A stretch of DNA of 32,500 bases from Halisarca cf. caerulea. Lineage: Eukaryota; Porifera; Demospongiae; Chondrillida; Halisarcidae. Positions 1 to 9,707 of this stretch are shown piece by piece (the stretch's first letter is position 1; each line of letters begins with the position of its first letter). The stretch covers positions 8,334,979 through 8,367,478 of the forward strand of contig CAUJGJ010000313.1 in the NCBI GenBank assembly GCA_963170055.1, written 5' to 3'. Both the position numbers and the translations under genes were made by a program. Under the pieces are notes generated by a model. That model saw nothing but the letters and a program-made list of their open reading frames with translations, ran no database searches and had not been told where the DNA came from.

Positions 1-609
1 CAGGGTCGCCTTCTGTTGTTGGGAGAAGGCCGTAACTCCCCTCTACGGAGGGTGGAGTGCGTGCGCTTCCAGAACAGATGAGACTGAGCTCTCACTGGAT
101 GTGTGCTTCAGCTGAAGTACTTGTACCATTGCGTTGCAAGATTGTGCGTTTTGCTGCTGAAGGTGGCCAGGATCCTAATGTAGACACTGGCACTTCATGC
201 AGTAAAACAACCATGATTGTGGCAAAATGTGTTGAGTCTTCACTGGTGGATGCTTCAGCTTGGACCCGAGAGAAGCAAGAACCAGCTTTATTTTACAGTG
301 AAAGGTAATTATCGGTATGTGGATTTGTGCCATTATCCAGCACGTTTGTATGATATTTTCCTTGTATTTGTAATCTTTTAAACTTTTCTATTTTAAAGCT
401 ATCACTGTGTGTGTGTGTGTGTGTGTGTGCATGTTTATTGTTAGTCTGAATATAGTAACAATACAACACGCTCACAAATAACTGAAGTATTGGCTGTAGA
501 AAACGTCACAGTCAGATTCCACTATTGTCCGTCATTGTCTCAAATCGAAGTGTATTGGAACAAAATGGACGTCGGGGACAAATTACCAGAGAGTTTTGAG
601 GAACAATAG
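1..609 (+). CDS. Array copy 1, partial: e4 and e5 of the repeated gene
   Basis: The copy enters from the left edge. Exon-like e4 is 51-304, between acceptor CTCTACGGAG and donor AG|GTAATT; e5 is 456-609, after acceptor GAATATAG, ending in TAG. The two join in phase (two bases left over from e4, one taken from e5). The e4 reading frame is open throughout: the codon that is TGA in copies 3-7 is CGA here. The inferred product has no family motif I recognise; e4 contains AEVLVPLRCKIVRF and e5 ends with an acidic tail, DELPESFEEQ (K for E at one position in this copy). The intron between holds a GT microsatellite (about 404-429). Confidence 0.4.
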
Positions 610-848
610 AATATGACGAATAGTAAGAGTTGCAGTGTTCAGATTTAGAAAGAAATGGCAGAAACAATAACCACAGATTTGAAGTTTTTTTATGGCTGTA
701 CGGGATATCAAGTTGAGTCGTCCTAGTAGTACCACCGCGTTGGCTCTAAGCATGCAACTCACATCAGTTCGTGAATAATGTTATGCCCGGAGGCTGGCTG
801 GGAAAAGTCCTTTCAGGGTATGCTTTGATTTAGGGGGAGAGGTTACAC

Positions 849-985
849 GAATACTCCACCACATGCTACATGAATTCTCCACCACACCCTACATGAATAC
901 TCTACCACACCCTACATGAATACTCCACCACACCCTACACGAATACTCCACCACACCCTAAATGTATACTCCACCACGCCCTACA
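849..985 (+). repeat. 23-bp minisatellite, copy 1-2 junction
   Basis: Tandem copies of a 23-bp motif, AATACTCCACCACACCCTACA plus two bases, lie just upstream of block e1. Because 23 is not a multiple of three the array is open in all three frames and produces artificial ORFs rich in NTPPHP, which should not be called genes. Confidence 0.9.
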
Positions 986-1139
986 CTTCACCCACATTCT
1001 GTACACACAGTCACACACCATGCACACACACCACCCCACCTCTTATTTCCAGTGGGGTCCCAATGCAATGCATGTTAATACGAACTGGGACTGTTATGTG
1101 AAATTTACACTGAAATGGTCGTTTTTGCTTCTCCTTTAG

Positions 1140-2202
1140 ACTGCTCAAGACATCCACAAGTTTTCTACTATAGTAGTATTTGAAGTCCTTTACAAAGCTG
1201 ATTGACAATAAGTACTGTTTCCGAGTGATTAATGCACCAATTCCTATCTGTGTTGAAGAAGAAGTGCTAAAGATGTTGTGAGTTGTGTGCTTGGTTGTAC
1301 AATGTTAAGCTTCTCCTCTTTGACCAGACCAGTTGGACGTTGAACACAAAGACACAAAGAAGTGTGCAGAAGAGCTACCACCTGTGCGTGTCTGGTGCTA
1401 TGCCTTGCAAAGTGTTGTTGGAGTAGCTGCAATGAATGCATCCACCGTTTGGTGAGTTGATTGTGTTACTTTCCCACTTGAAATGTATCTGCGGCTGTCT
1501 TGGTGTGTGTGTGGCTTTACAAGATTACTGATTAATTGATGGTGTATCTTCTCTTTCTTTGACCATGCAGCTGGAGTGCGGTAAGCATTTAGTGCTGGGC
1601 AGGGTCGCTTTCTGTTGTTGGGAGAAGGCCGTAACTCCCCTCTACGGAGGGTGGAGTGCGTGCGCTTCCAGAACAGATGAGACTGAGCTCTCACTGGATG
1701 TGTGCTTCAGCTGAAGTACTTGTACCATTGCGTTGCAAGATTGTGCGTTTTGCTGCTGAAGGTGGCCAGGATCCTAATGTAGACACTGGCACTTCATGCA
1801 GTGAAACAACCATGATTGTGGCAAAATGTGTTGAGTCTTCACTGGTGGATGCTTCAGCTTGGACCCGAGAGAAGCAAGAACCAGCTTCATTTTCCAGTGA
1901 AAGGTAATTATTGTTATGTGGATTTGTGCCATTATCCAACACATGTTTGTATGATATTTTCCTTGCATTTATAATCATTTAAACTTTTCTATTTTAAAGC
2001 TATCACTGTGTGTGTGTGTGTGCATGTTTATTGTTAGTCTGAATATAGTAACAATACAACACGCTCACAAATAACTGAAGTATTCGCTGTAGAAAACGTC
2101 ACAGTCAGATTCCACTATTGTCCGTCATTGTCTCAAATCGAAGTGTATTGGAACAAAATGGATGTTGGGGACGAATTACCAGAGAGTTTTGAGGAACAAT
2201 AG
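1140..2202 (+). CDS. Array copy 2: most complete unit, exons e1-e5, unknown protein
   Basis: Exon-like blocks: e1 1140-1277 (acceptor CTTTAG, donor TT|GTGAGT), e2 1328-1451 (acceptor TTGACCAG, donor TTTG|GTGAGT), e3 1571-1580 (acceptor CATGCAG, donor GCG|GTAAGC), e4 1650-1903 (acceptor CTACGGAG, donor AG|GTAATT), e5 2049-2202 ending in TAG. Taking e2 in the frame that contains CAEELPPVRVWCYAL, e2-e3-e4-e5 join in one frame with no stop, about 179 codons. This is the only complete copy whose e4 frame is open. Block e1 does not fit: it carries a 16-bp segment that breaks its frame (absent from the copy at 17787), and even without it e1 leaves two bases where e2 needs one. No start codon or promoter is identified. 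No recognised domain, signal peptide or membrane span. It could be a living gene with an unseen first exon, or a young pseudogene. Confidence 0.42.
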
Positions 2203-2390
2203 AATATGACGAATAGTAAGAGTTGCAGTGTTCAGATTTAGAAAGAAATGGCAGAAACAATAACCACAGATTTGAAGTTTTTTACGGCTCTGAGCATGCA
2301 ACTCACATCAGTTCGTAAATAATGTTATGCCCGGAGGCTGGCTGGGCAAAGTCTTTTCAGGGTACGTTTTGATTTAGGGGGATAGGTTAC

Positions 2391-2511
2391 ATGAATTCTC
2401 CACCACACCCTACATTATTACTCCACCACACCCTACATGAATACTCCACCACACCCTACACGAATACTCCACCACACCCTAAATGTATACTCCACCACAC
2501 CCTACACTTCA
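2391..2511 (+). repeat. 23-bp minisatellite, copy 2-3 junction
   Basis: About five imperfect copies of the 23-bp CA-rich motif upstream of e1 of copy 3. The copy number differs from the other junctions. Confidence 0.9.
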
Positions 2512-2660
2512 CCCACATTCTGTACACACAGTCACACACCATGCACACACACCACCCCACCTCTTATTTCCAGTGGGGTCCCGATGCAATGCATGTTAAT
2601 ACGAACTGGGACTGTTATGTGAAGTTTACACTGAAATGGTCGTTTTTGCTTCTCCTTTAG

Positions 2661-3725
2661 ACTGCTCAAGACATCCACAAGTTTTCTACTATAGTAGTAT
2701 TTGAAGTCCTTTTCAAAGCTGATTGACAATAAGTACTGTTTCCGAGTGATTAATGCACCAATTCCTATCTGTGTTGAAGAAGAAGTGCTAAAGATGTTGT
2801 GAGTTGTGTGCTTGGTTGTACAATGTTAAGCTTCTCCTCTTTGACCAGACCAGTTGGACGTTGAACACAAAGACACAAAGAAGTGTGCAGAAGAGCTACC
2901 ACCTGTGCGTGTCTGGTGCTATGCCTTGCAAAGTGTTGTTGGAGTAGCTGCAATGAATGCATCCACCGTTTGGTGAGTTGATTGTGTTACTTTCCCACTT
3001 GAAATGTATCTGCGGCTGTCTTGGTGTGTGTGTGGCTTTACAAGATTACTGATTAATTGATGGTGTATCTTCTCTTTCTTTGACCATGCAGCTGGAGTGC
3101 GGTAAGCATTTAGTGCTGGGCAGGGTCGCCTTCTGTTGTTGGGAGAAGGCCGTAACTCCCCTCTACGGAGGGTGGAGTGCGTGCGCTTCCAGAACAGATG
3201 AGACTGAGCTCTCGCTGGATGTGTGCTTCAGCTGAAGTACTTGTACCATTGCGTTGCAAGATTGTGCGTTTTGCTGCTGAAGGTGGCCAGGATCCTAATG
3301 TAGACACTGGTACTTCATGCAGTAAAACAACCATGATTGTGGCAAAATGTGTTGAGTCTTCGCTGGTGGATGCTTCAGCTTGGACCTGAGAGAAGCAAGA
3401 ACCAGCTTCATTTTCCAGTGAAAGGTAATTATTGTTATGTGGAATTGTGCCATTATCCAGCACGTTTGTATGATATTTTCCTTGCATTTGTAATCATTTA
3501 AACTTTTCTATTTTAAAGCTATCACTGTGTGTGTGTGTGTGTGTGCATGTTTATTGTTAGTCTGAATATAGTAACAATACAACACGCTCACAAATAACTG
3601 AAGTATTCGCTGTAGAAAACGTCACAGTCAGATTCCACTATTGTCCGTCATTGTTTCAAATCGAAGTGTATTGGAACAAAATGGACGTTGGGGACGAATT
3701 ACCAGAGAGTTTTGAGGAGCAATAG
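2661..3725 (+). pseudogene. Array copy 3: e1-e5 with premature stop in e4
   Basis: Blocks e1 2661-2798, e2 2849-2972, e3 3092-3101, e4 3171-3424 and e5 3572-3725 have the same splice-like borders and lengths as copy 2. In e4 the CGA codon of copies 1-2 is TGA (3387-3389), a CpG-type C-to-T change that cuts the predicted protein after the residues SAWT. The e1 block keeps the 16-bp frame-breaking segment. The e5 frame is intact. The premature stop and the e1 problem suggest a non-functional copy. Confidence 0.45.
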
Positions 3726-3958
3726 AATGTGACGAATAGTAAGAGTTGCAGTGTTCAGATTTAGAAAGAAATGGCAGAAACAATAACCACAGATTTGAAG
3801 TTTTTTACAGCTGTGTGGGACATCAAGTTGAGTCGTCCTAGTAGTACCACCGCGTTGGCTCTGAGCATGCACCTCACATCAGTTCGTGAATAATGTTATG
3901 CCCGGAGGCTGGCTGGGAAAAGTCCTTTCAGGGTACGCTTTGATTTAGGGGAGAGGTT

Positions 3959-4052
3959 ACACGAATACTCCACCACATGCTACATGAATTCTGCACCACA
4001 CCCTACATGAATACTCTACCACACCCTACATGAATACTCCACCACACCCTAC
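3959..4052 (+). repeat. 23-bp minisatellite, copy 3-4 junction
   Basis: About four copies of the 23-bp motif; the array is short here. Shortly after it the unit is interrupted by the hAT-like insertion. Confidence 0.88.
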
Positions 4053-4107
4053 ACTTCACCCACATTCTGTACACAGTCACACACCATGCACACACACCAC
4101 CCCACCT

Positions 4108-4843
4108 CTCATACGTGTGTGTATTTTTTTCATCTGTACCATTGACGTCACACCAAACAACAAGGAAAGCTTCATCTTCTACATTGGCTCTATCGGTTGT
4201 TCCATCCATTAAAACTGAGAAAAACTTTGCCTCTGATCATGATACACGTTCCGCTAGTTGCAATGTTTTTGATTTGACAATATAACTGCAGAAACTTTTA
4301 CAAGCTGTCTCATTCAAATACGCAGAGCCAATGTTGATGCCACGTTTTGCCTGTAGTGAGCAATTTTTTTCATATTTTTTGAATGCCAATTTCTCTAAAG
4401 CTACAAAATTTGCCACATCAAACTTGATTCGAAGTTTATCCTTTGTGTCCCTGTCAATCTTTGTTAACAATTCAACAACTGGTGCTGACGTTACACCAAG
4501 CCCACTTGACTTAGTTTGTTCCTGCCTGTGTAAGGCCATAGCATAGACATGTTGATCAGATTCTCAGGTCTCGGATTCCACTTGTACGCATGGACTCAGC
4601 CCCATAAATGTAGGCATCACTGTAGTTGCGCCTGGTTTCGAGTTTATGTTCAAATTTAGTACAAATCTTGCACTTTAGAGCCACCACAGTGGGGTTCACA
4701 CCCTCTGAGAGTGCACAATCGAGCCAGGTACGAGTTTGGAATTCTTTGTCGAATTCCCCTCTCCACTTCACAAATGTTCCATGGGCGATCGATCTCCTCT
4801 TAGAATATCGCGCATCTTCCACTTCAGGAGTGCCTCTCTTCAT
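4108..4843 (-). pseudogene. hAT-like (ZNF862/KIAA1586-type) transposase, N-terminal half, decayed
   Basis: The start ATG is at 4843 on the minus strand. The first ~90 codons contain FVKWRGEFDKEFQ and a CKIC zinc-binding pair as in TTF/BED-like fingers, with the matching downstream histidine in SDQH after a frameshift near 4560. The next segment (4539-4237) is a typical helical linker; an in-frame TGA at 4239-4237 follows, and the same frame continues into KFFSVLMDGTTDRANVE, where MDGTTD corresponds to the first catalytic-acid region of hAT-like/DUF4371 transposases. The sequence stops at the junction near 4108, so the rest of the catalytic domain is missing. One frameshift, one nonsense codon and truncation mean it is dead. 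The subfamily is assigned from memory of family sequence style. Confidence 0.72.
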
Positions 4844-5179
4844 ACCAGTAGCCAGCTAGTCAATGGGAAAAGGAATACAGTGCCGTTGAAAGACTTCTGC
4901 TTATCATTTCGCCGTAAATCACCAAAAAGGCTAACAAATCGACCTACCTTGGCCACCTCCCAGATGATTCTTTGAAAAAAACAATGTACAGTAGATTCGT
5001 TTGGCAGCAACAAGAAAAGAAATGTTCGAGAAAACAGAAAACAGACACGTGTTGCTTTGCGAGTCAACAAATTCAGCGCCAATGTTACACGTGACGCACT
5101 AAGTATTGCGCAATGAAGGATCCGTTGTCCATCAACTGAAACTTAGGTTTTTGGGTGGAGTTTCTGCACAGAAAACTTT

Positions 5180-5201
5180 GGGTCGGTCAAATGACCGACC
5201 C
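5180..5201. repeat. Perfect 9-bp inverted repeat GGGTCGGTC/GACCGACCC
   Basis: The arms are 5180-5188 and 5193-5201, with a 4-nt loop. A direct copy of TTTTGGGTCGGTCA follows at about 5208-5221. It lies in the non-coding part of the hAT-like insertion and may be a subterminal transposase-binding or hairpin motif. Confidence 0.6.
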
Positions 5202-5373
5202 ATACTATTTTGGGTCGGTCATTTTCAAGACTTGGTCGGAAAATGGCCGATGGCTGGCTGTTATTTCTAGCTCTGTCTTAGTTCCAGTGGGTCCCAATGC
5301 AATGTATGTTAATATGAACTGGGACTGTTATGTGAAGTTTACACTGAAATGGTGGTTTTTGCTTCTCCTTTAG

Positions 5374-6439
5374 ACTGCTCAAGACATCCACAAGTTTTCT
5401 ACTATAGTAGTATTTGAAGTCCTTTTCAAAGCTGATTGACAATAAGTACTGTTTCCAAGTGATTGATGCACCAATTCCTATCTGTGTTGAAGAAGAAGTG
5501 CTAAAGATGTTGTGAGTTGTGTGCTTGGTTGTACAATGTTAAGCTTCTCCGATCTTTGACCAGTCCAGTTGGACGTTGAACACAAAGACACAAAGAAGTG
5601 TGCAGAAGAGCTACCACCTGTGCGTGTCTGGTGCTATGCCTTGCAAAGTGTTGTTGGAGTAGCTGCAATGAATGCATCCACCGTTTGGTGAGTTGATTGT
5701 GTTACTTTCCCACTTGAAATGTATCTGCGGCTGTCTTGGTGTGTGTGTGGCTTTACAAGATTACTGATTAATTGATGGTGTATCTTCTCTTTCTTTGACC
5801 ATGCAGCTGGAGTGCGGTAAGCATTTAGTGCTGGGCAGGGTCGCTTTCTGTTGTTGGGAGAAGGCCGTAACTCCCCTCTACGGAGGGTGGAGTGCGTGCG
5901 CTTCCAGAACAGATGAGACTGAGCTCTCGCTGGATGTGTGCTTCAGCTGAAGTACTTGTACCATTGCGTTGCAAGATTGTGCGTTTTGCTGCTGAAGGTG
6001 GCCAGGATCCTAATGTAGACACTGGCACTTCATGCAGTTGGACAACCATGATTGTGGCAAAATGTGTCGAGTCTTCGCTGGTGGATGCTTCAGCTTGGAC
6101 CTGAGAGAAGCAAGAACCAGCTTCATTTTCCAGTGAAAGGTAATTATTGTTATGTGGAATTGTGCCATTATCCAACACATGTTTGTATAATATTTTCCTT
6201 GCGTTGTAATCTTTTAAACTTTCCTATTTTAAAGCTATCACTGTGTGTGTGTGTGTGTGCATGTTTATTGTTAGTCTGAATATAGTAACAATACAACACG
6301 CTCACAAATAACTGAAGTATTGGCTGTAGAAAACGTCACAGTCAGATTCCACTATTTTCCGTCATTGTCTCAAATCGAAGTGTATTGGAACAAAATGGAC
6401 GTCGGGGACGAATTACCAGAGAGTTTTGAGGAGCAATAG
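5374..6439 (+). pseudogene. Array copy 4: e1-e5 with premature stop in e4
   Basis: Blocks e1 5374-5511, e2 5564-5687, e3 5807-5816, e4 5886-6139 and e5 6286-6439. Borders and lengths match copy 2 exactly. The e4 frame stops at TGA 6102-6104, the same site as copy 3. In e4 the SCSKTT of copy 1 reads SCSWTT. The e1-e2 intron has four more bases (CCGATC) than copies 2-3, grouping this copy with copies 5-8. Confidence 0.45.
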
Positions 6440-6674
6440 AATGTGACGAATAGTAAGAGTTGCAGTGTTCAGATTTAGAAAGAAATGGCAGAAACAATAA
6501 CCACAGATTTGAAGTTTTTTACGGCTGTGTGGGACATCAAGTTGAGTCGTCCTAGTAGTACCACCGCGTTGGCTCTGAGCATGCAACTCACATCAGTTCG
6601 TGAATAATGTTATGCCCAGAGGCTGGCTGGGAAAAGTCCTTTCAGGGTACGCTTTGATTTAGGGGGAGAGGTTA

Positions 6675-6892
6675 CACGAATACTCCACCACATGCTACAT
6701 GAATACTCCACCACACCCTACAGGAATACTCTACCACACCCTACATGAATACTCCACCACACCCTACACGAATACTCCACCCCACCCTACACGAATACTC
6801 CACCCCACCCTACACGAATACTCCACCCCACCCTACACGAATACTCCACCACACCCTACACGAATACTCCACCCCACCCTACATGAATACTG
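6675..6892 (+). repeat. Expanded 23-bp minisatellite after copy 4
   Basis: About nine copies of the 23-bp CA-rich motif, the longest run in the window; several internal copies have CCACCCCACC in place of CCACCACACC, showing local homogenisation. The array unit ends here and unrelated sequence begins at 6893. Confidence 0.9.
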
Positions 6893-7032
6893 AAAGTGAA
6901 AGTGTTATGATATAATCCACACAGTATAATCTTAATGCATAATACGGTAACTGTATTATGTGCTAATTATCAGAATTTGTTGATGTCATTATTTGATGTT
7001 AACCAGCCGTACTTCCATTTTCCCTATCTCAG
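6893..7032. other. Non-repeated sequence, intron-like
   Basis: AT-rich sequence with no ORF. It ends in TTCCATTTTCCCTATCTCAG, a strong pyrimidine-tract acceptor for the exon-like ORF that follows. Confidence 0.4.
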
Positions 7033-7200
7033 AAGATTGTAGAAACGAAGGAAGTTTTATTTGCGTTTGACGATTTTGCATACCGAACCCACCTGCTGGC
7101 ATGCTCGAGTGAGCAGAGATGCCCTTTGGGAATGGAATGCCTCAGACCTGCACCGAAGCTAAGTGACAACATTTGTGTATTCCACTTTCAAAGCCATTGA
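7033..7200 (+). CDS. Exon-like ORF, unknown protein, ending in a stop
   Basis: Directly after a textbook acceptor the frame is open for 55 codons and ends in TGA. It includes KEVLFAFDDFAYR, EQRCPLGMEC and DNICVFHF, with balanced amino-acid composition. There is no ATG at the start, so this would be a terminal exon of a gene whose upstream exons are not seen. It sits in the block that separates array copies 4 and 5 and is not repeated in the other copies. The family is not recognised. Confidence 0.35.
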   Translation, partial: KIVETKEVLFAFDDFAYRTHLLACSSEQRCPLGMECLRPAPKLSDNICVFHFQSH

Positions 7201-7495
7201 GATAAATTACTTGCGCTTTCTACATGTTGGGGACATTTGCAGAAAGATTTGCACTTTGAAAATACAATCGTTTTTTCTCAAATAATTTGGTGAGAAATAA
7301 TCAGTGAGAAAATGCTGCCATTTTTTATTCATGGTAGAAAAATGGACACATGTATGTGTACAAGAGTTATCGTTTTCTGCAAGAATAATATCAGTCAACC
7401 ATTATAGTTGTCTGAGATGATGTCACTTCTGCTGAAGAATTCCCCACAAAGAATATGCGGTTATTTCACTCAATGGCTGGTTGTATTGTGCATTC

Positions 7496-7498
<3 letters not shown>

Positions 7499-7561
<63 letters not shown>
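7499..7561. repeat. (GT)n microsatellite, ~31 repeats
   Basis: Uninterrupted GT dinucleotide run. ORFs of poly-(CV) or poly-(HT) through it are artefacts. Confidence 0.97.
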
Positions 7562-7562
<1 letters not shown>

Positions 7563-7578
7563 ACGATTGATGCTAATG

Positions 7579-7846
7579 CAGTTGAACCTCTGCATAAAGG
7601 ACACTTCTGAGGACATGCCAAACGAGATTGGTTCAGTTGTTGTGGTTTTTTGAGGATTTTGCCCTCTTTTTGAGGATTTTGCCCTCTTTTGAGGATTTTG
7701 TCCCCTTTTTGAGGACACTGACAGAATTTGATTATGAGCATTTACCATAAGGAAGGAAATATTTGAGTACAAAAAGCCTTGTTCATCCTGTGGGATGTTC
7801 ACTTACTGTCCTCATTTTCAAGAGTCCACTGTTGGAGGTTCCACTG
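7579..7846. mobile_element. Short inverted-repeat element (MITE), ~268 bp
   Basis: The left end CAGTTGAACCTCTG and the inverse of the right end, CAGTGGAACCTCC, are near-identical terminal inverted repeats. Both flanks show TG, possibly a decayed TA target duplication. Inside, 7647-7713 has three to four tandem copies of a ~20-bp motif (TTTTGAGGATTTTGCCCTC). No transposase is encoded. The ends resemble the general CAGT start of Tc1/mariner/pogo-type elements; the superfamily is inferred. Confidence 0.5.
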
Positions 7847-8160
7847 TGTTAGAGTGTTGCCCTGTAGAGTGTTTGTTTCAGCTAAGGACACCTTTCACAG
7901 AACAGAGAAACCTCTGTAATTCAAGCCTCATTGAGTCATTGTCGAAAATGGCCATTTGGCCATTCTGTCCAGTTCCAAAGGTTACAAACAGTATCTTAGA
8001 ATGGCTCTGTCTATTGCGGCCATCTTTCTCATCAGGCCAACTTTTCCTTGTTCCAAGATTGTCGAATTATGGAGGTTTCCCTGTAGATGTGAAGATCTTC
8101 CCTTGTGCTTGCTGTATACACCCAGTATAGTGTCTTGCACCTTTCCCAATTCATGCACAG
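7847..8160. other. No clear gene; intron-like stretch
   Basis: Open frames are present but without exon borders at the left. The right end is an acceptor-like CCTTTCCCAATTCATGCACAG. Confidence 0.3.
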
Positions 8161-8357
8161 ATAGTTTCGAAGGTTTGAAGAAGAAATTTGCTTTTGAACT
8201 GCTAGGAATTTCAGTTAGAATTATGGTAAATCTGACATGTGTAAAACAAGCTTTGAGAGCTGCTGCCCATACCAATGTTTTCACTGGCAACCTTGGAAAA
8301 GATGTACGCCATTGGCTTACACAAAGCATGGATTTAGATTGCCTTCATAATGTGTAA
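8161..8357 (+). CDS. Exon-like ORF, unknown protein C-terminus
   Basis: After the acceptor ending at 8160 the frame (two leading bases) is open for about 64 codons and ends in TAA at 8355-8357. It contains FEGLKKKFAFELLGISVRIM, KQALRAAAHTNVF and DVRHWLTQ, which look like ordinary globular protein. The same frame is open further upstream, so the exon border is a judgement. It may belong to the same gene as 7033-7200, or be an alternative end. No family recognised. Confidence 0.33.
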
Positions 8358-8982
8358 AATAGAGTTTTCCTGTCTCCTCCACTCGTCTTCCACCGGCGAC
8401 GTGCGAGTTCTGTTGTGTGCTTGGAGTGTGTGCCGACGGGTTGGGCTTAGTACTACCCAACCAGCGATGAAAGTTTTTTCCGTCGAAAGTGGTATATACC
8501 CAATAAATCTCGTTTGTAGTTAGTATGAAAAATCATTTCCCGGGTGCATCGACGCGTTAAAATCACATCGGCCATTTCACTTCATCGCACATAACAGCAC
8601 TCAATGTTCAATCGGTGGATTAAGGGTGGAGGAATGACAGTAGTATTATGGTATTACACAAAAGTATGCAAATTCCTACTTGTGTAGCATCCAGGCGTCC
8701 ATCTTTCCAGGTTGCCATTTGTGATATTGAAATTTCATTTAATATAAGCAAGTATTGGGCAAAGTTAGTCTCTTCAGACGTCTCTCAATGTTTTGCAGTT
8801 CAAATTTGAATTTCATCTTCACCTTCCAATGCATTACCTGCCGTAAGAAATTCATGTCCACTAGCCTCTGATGTGTGTGACTATAAGATGTTGTGTTTTG
8901 TGTTGATTTGCCATGTCGGTATTTCTTGCAACTGCGATTAAGGCATATCTATTGCACACAGAACCTTTCTGAACTCCTTTCC
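8358..8982. other. No gene seen; one small hairpin
   Basis: Non-repeated AT-rich sequence. GGTTGGG (8439-8445) and CCCAACC (8456-8462) form a 7-bp inverted repeat. Nothing else could be supported. Confidence 0.4.
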
Positions 8983-9638
8983 TGTGTTGAAGAAGAAGTG
9001 CTCAAGATTTTGTGAGTTGTGTTCTATTTTGTGCAAAGTTTACCTTCTCCGATCTTTGACCAGTCCAGTTGGACGTTGAACACAAAGACACAAAGAAGTG
9101 TGCAGAAGAGCTACCACCTGTGTGTGTCTCGTGCTATGCTTTGCAAAGTATTCTTGGAGTAGCTGCAATGAATGCATCCACCGTTTGGTGAGTTGATTTT
9201 GTTATTTTCCCACTTGAAATGTATCTGCGGCTGTCTTGGTGTGTGTGTGGCTTTACAAGATTACTGATTAATTGATGGTGTATCTTCTCTTTCTTTGACC
9301 ATGCAGCTGGAGTACGGAAGCATTTAGTGCTGGGCAGGGTCGCCTTCTGTTGTTGGGAGAAGGCCGTAACTCCCCTCTACGGAGGGTGGAGTGCGTGCGC
9401 TTCCAGAACAGATGAGACTGAGCTCTCGCTGGATGTGTGCTACAGCTGAAGTACTTGTACCATTGCGTTGCAAGATTGTGCGTTTTGCTGCTGAAGGTGG
9501 CCAGGATCCTAATGTCGACACTGGTACTTCATGCAGTGAAACAACCATGATTGTGGCAAAATGTGTCGAGTCTTCGCTGGTGGATGCTTCAGCTTGGACC
9601 TGAGAGCAGCAAGAACCAGCTTCATTTTCCAGTGAAAG
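8983..9638 (+). pseudogene. Array copy 5: e1 remnant, e2, e3, e4
   Basis: Only the last 29 bp of e1 remain (8983-9011), and they and the following intron are the most diverged of the array (CTCAAGATTTT for CTAAAGATGTT). Blocks e2 9064-9187, e3 9307-9316 and e4 9385-9638 follow. A single-base deletion after e3 changes its donor GGTAAGC to GGAAGC, so e3 could not be spliced normally. The e4 frame has the shared TGA (9601-9603). Downstream the unit is cut by the 9708-10463 element and its e5 block is replaced by the type II tail. Confidence 0.5.
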
Positions 9639-9707
9639 GTAATTATTGTTATGTGGAATTGTGCCATTATCCAACACATGTTTGTATGATATTTTCCTTG
9701 TATTTGT

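Larger units (their letters stand above)
4108..5280 (-). mobile_element. Insertion holding a hAT-like transposase fragment
   Basis: The repeat unit breaks off after CCACCTCT at about 4107 and resumes at about 5280 with CTTAGTTCCAGTGGG, which is continuous in copies 6-8. The ~1.17 kb between is absent from sister copies. The left part carries the decayed minus-strand transposase gene. The right part (4844-5280) is non-coding and has a GGTCGGTC palindrome. A clean 8-bp target duplication or terminal inverted repeats typical of hAT elements were not found, so this is a fragment or a rearranged copy. Confidence 0.75.

Noticed and set aside
916..1101. ORFs rich in NTPPHP repeats (also 2391-2660 and 6699-6893)
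   Set aside because: Translations of the 23-bp minisatellite, open in all frames because the motif lacks stops.
1081..1139. Possible coding block WGPNAMHVNTNWDCYVKF just upstream of e1
   Set aside because: It meets TAG directly before e1, has no usable donor (an intron of about 22 nt would be needed), and its conservation between copies is no more than that of introns.
3110..3487. Minus-strand ORF of 125 aa repeated in copies 2-7 (for example 5825-6178 and 9324-9740)
   Set aside because: It is the antisense of e4. Splice signals in the unit lie on the + strand and the ORF's conservation is explained by recent duplication.
7956..8160. 5' part of the 133-aa ORF at 7956-8357
   Set aside because: The sequence looks non-coding before the acceptor-like CATGCACAG at 8160; only the downstream part is protein-like.
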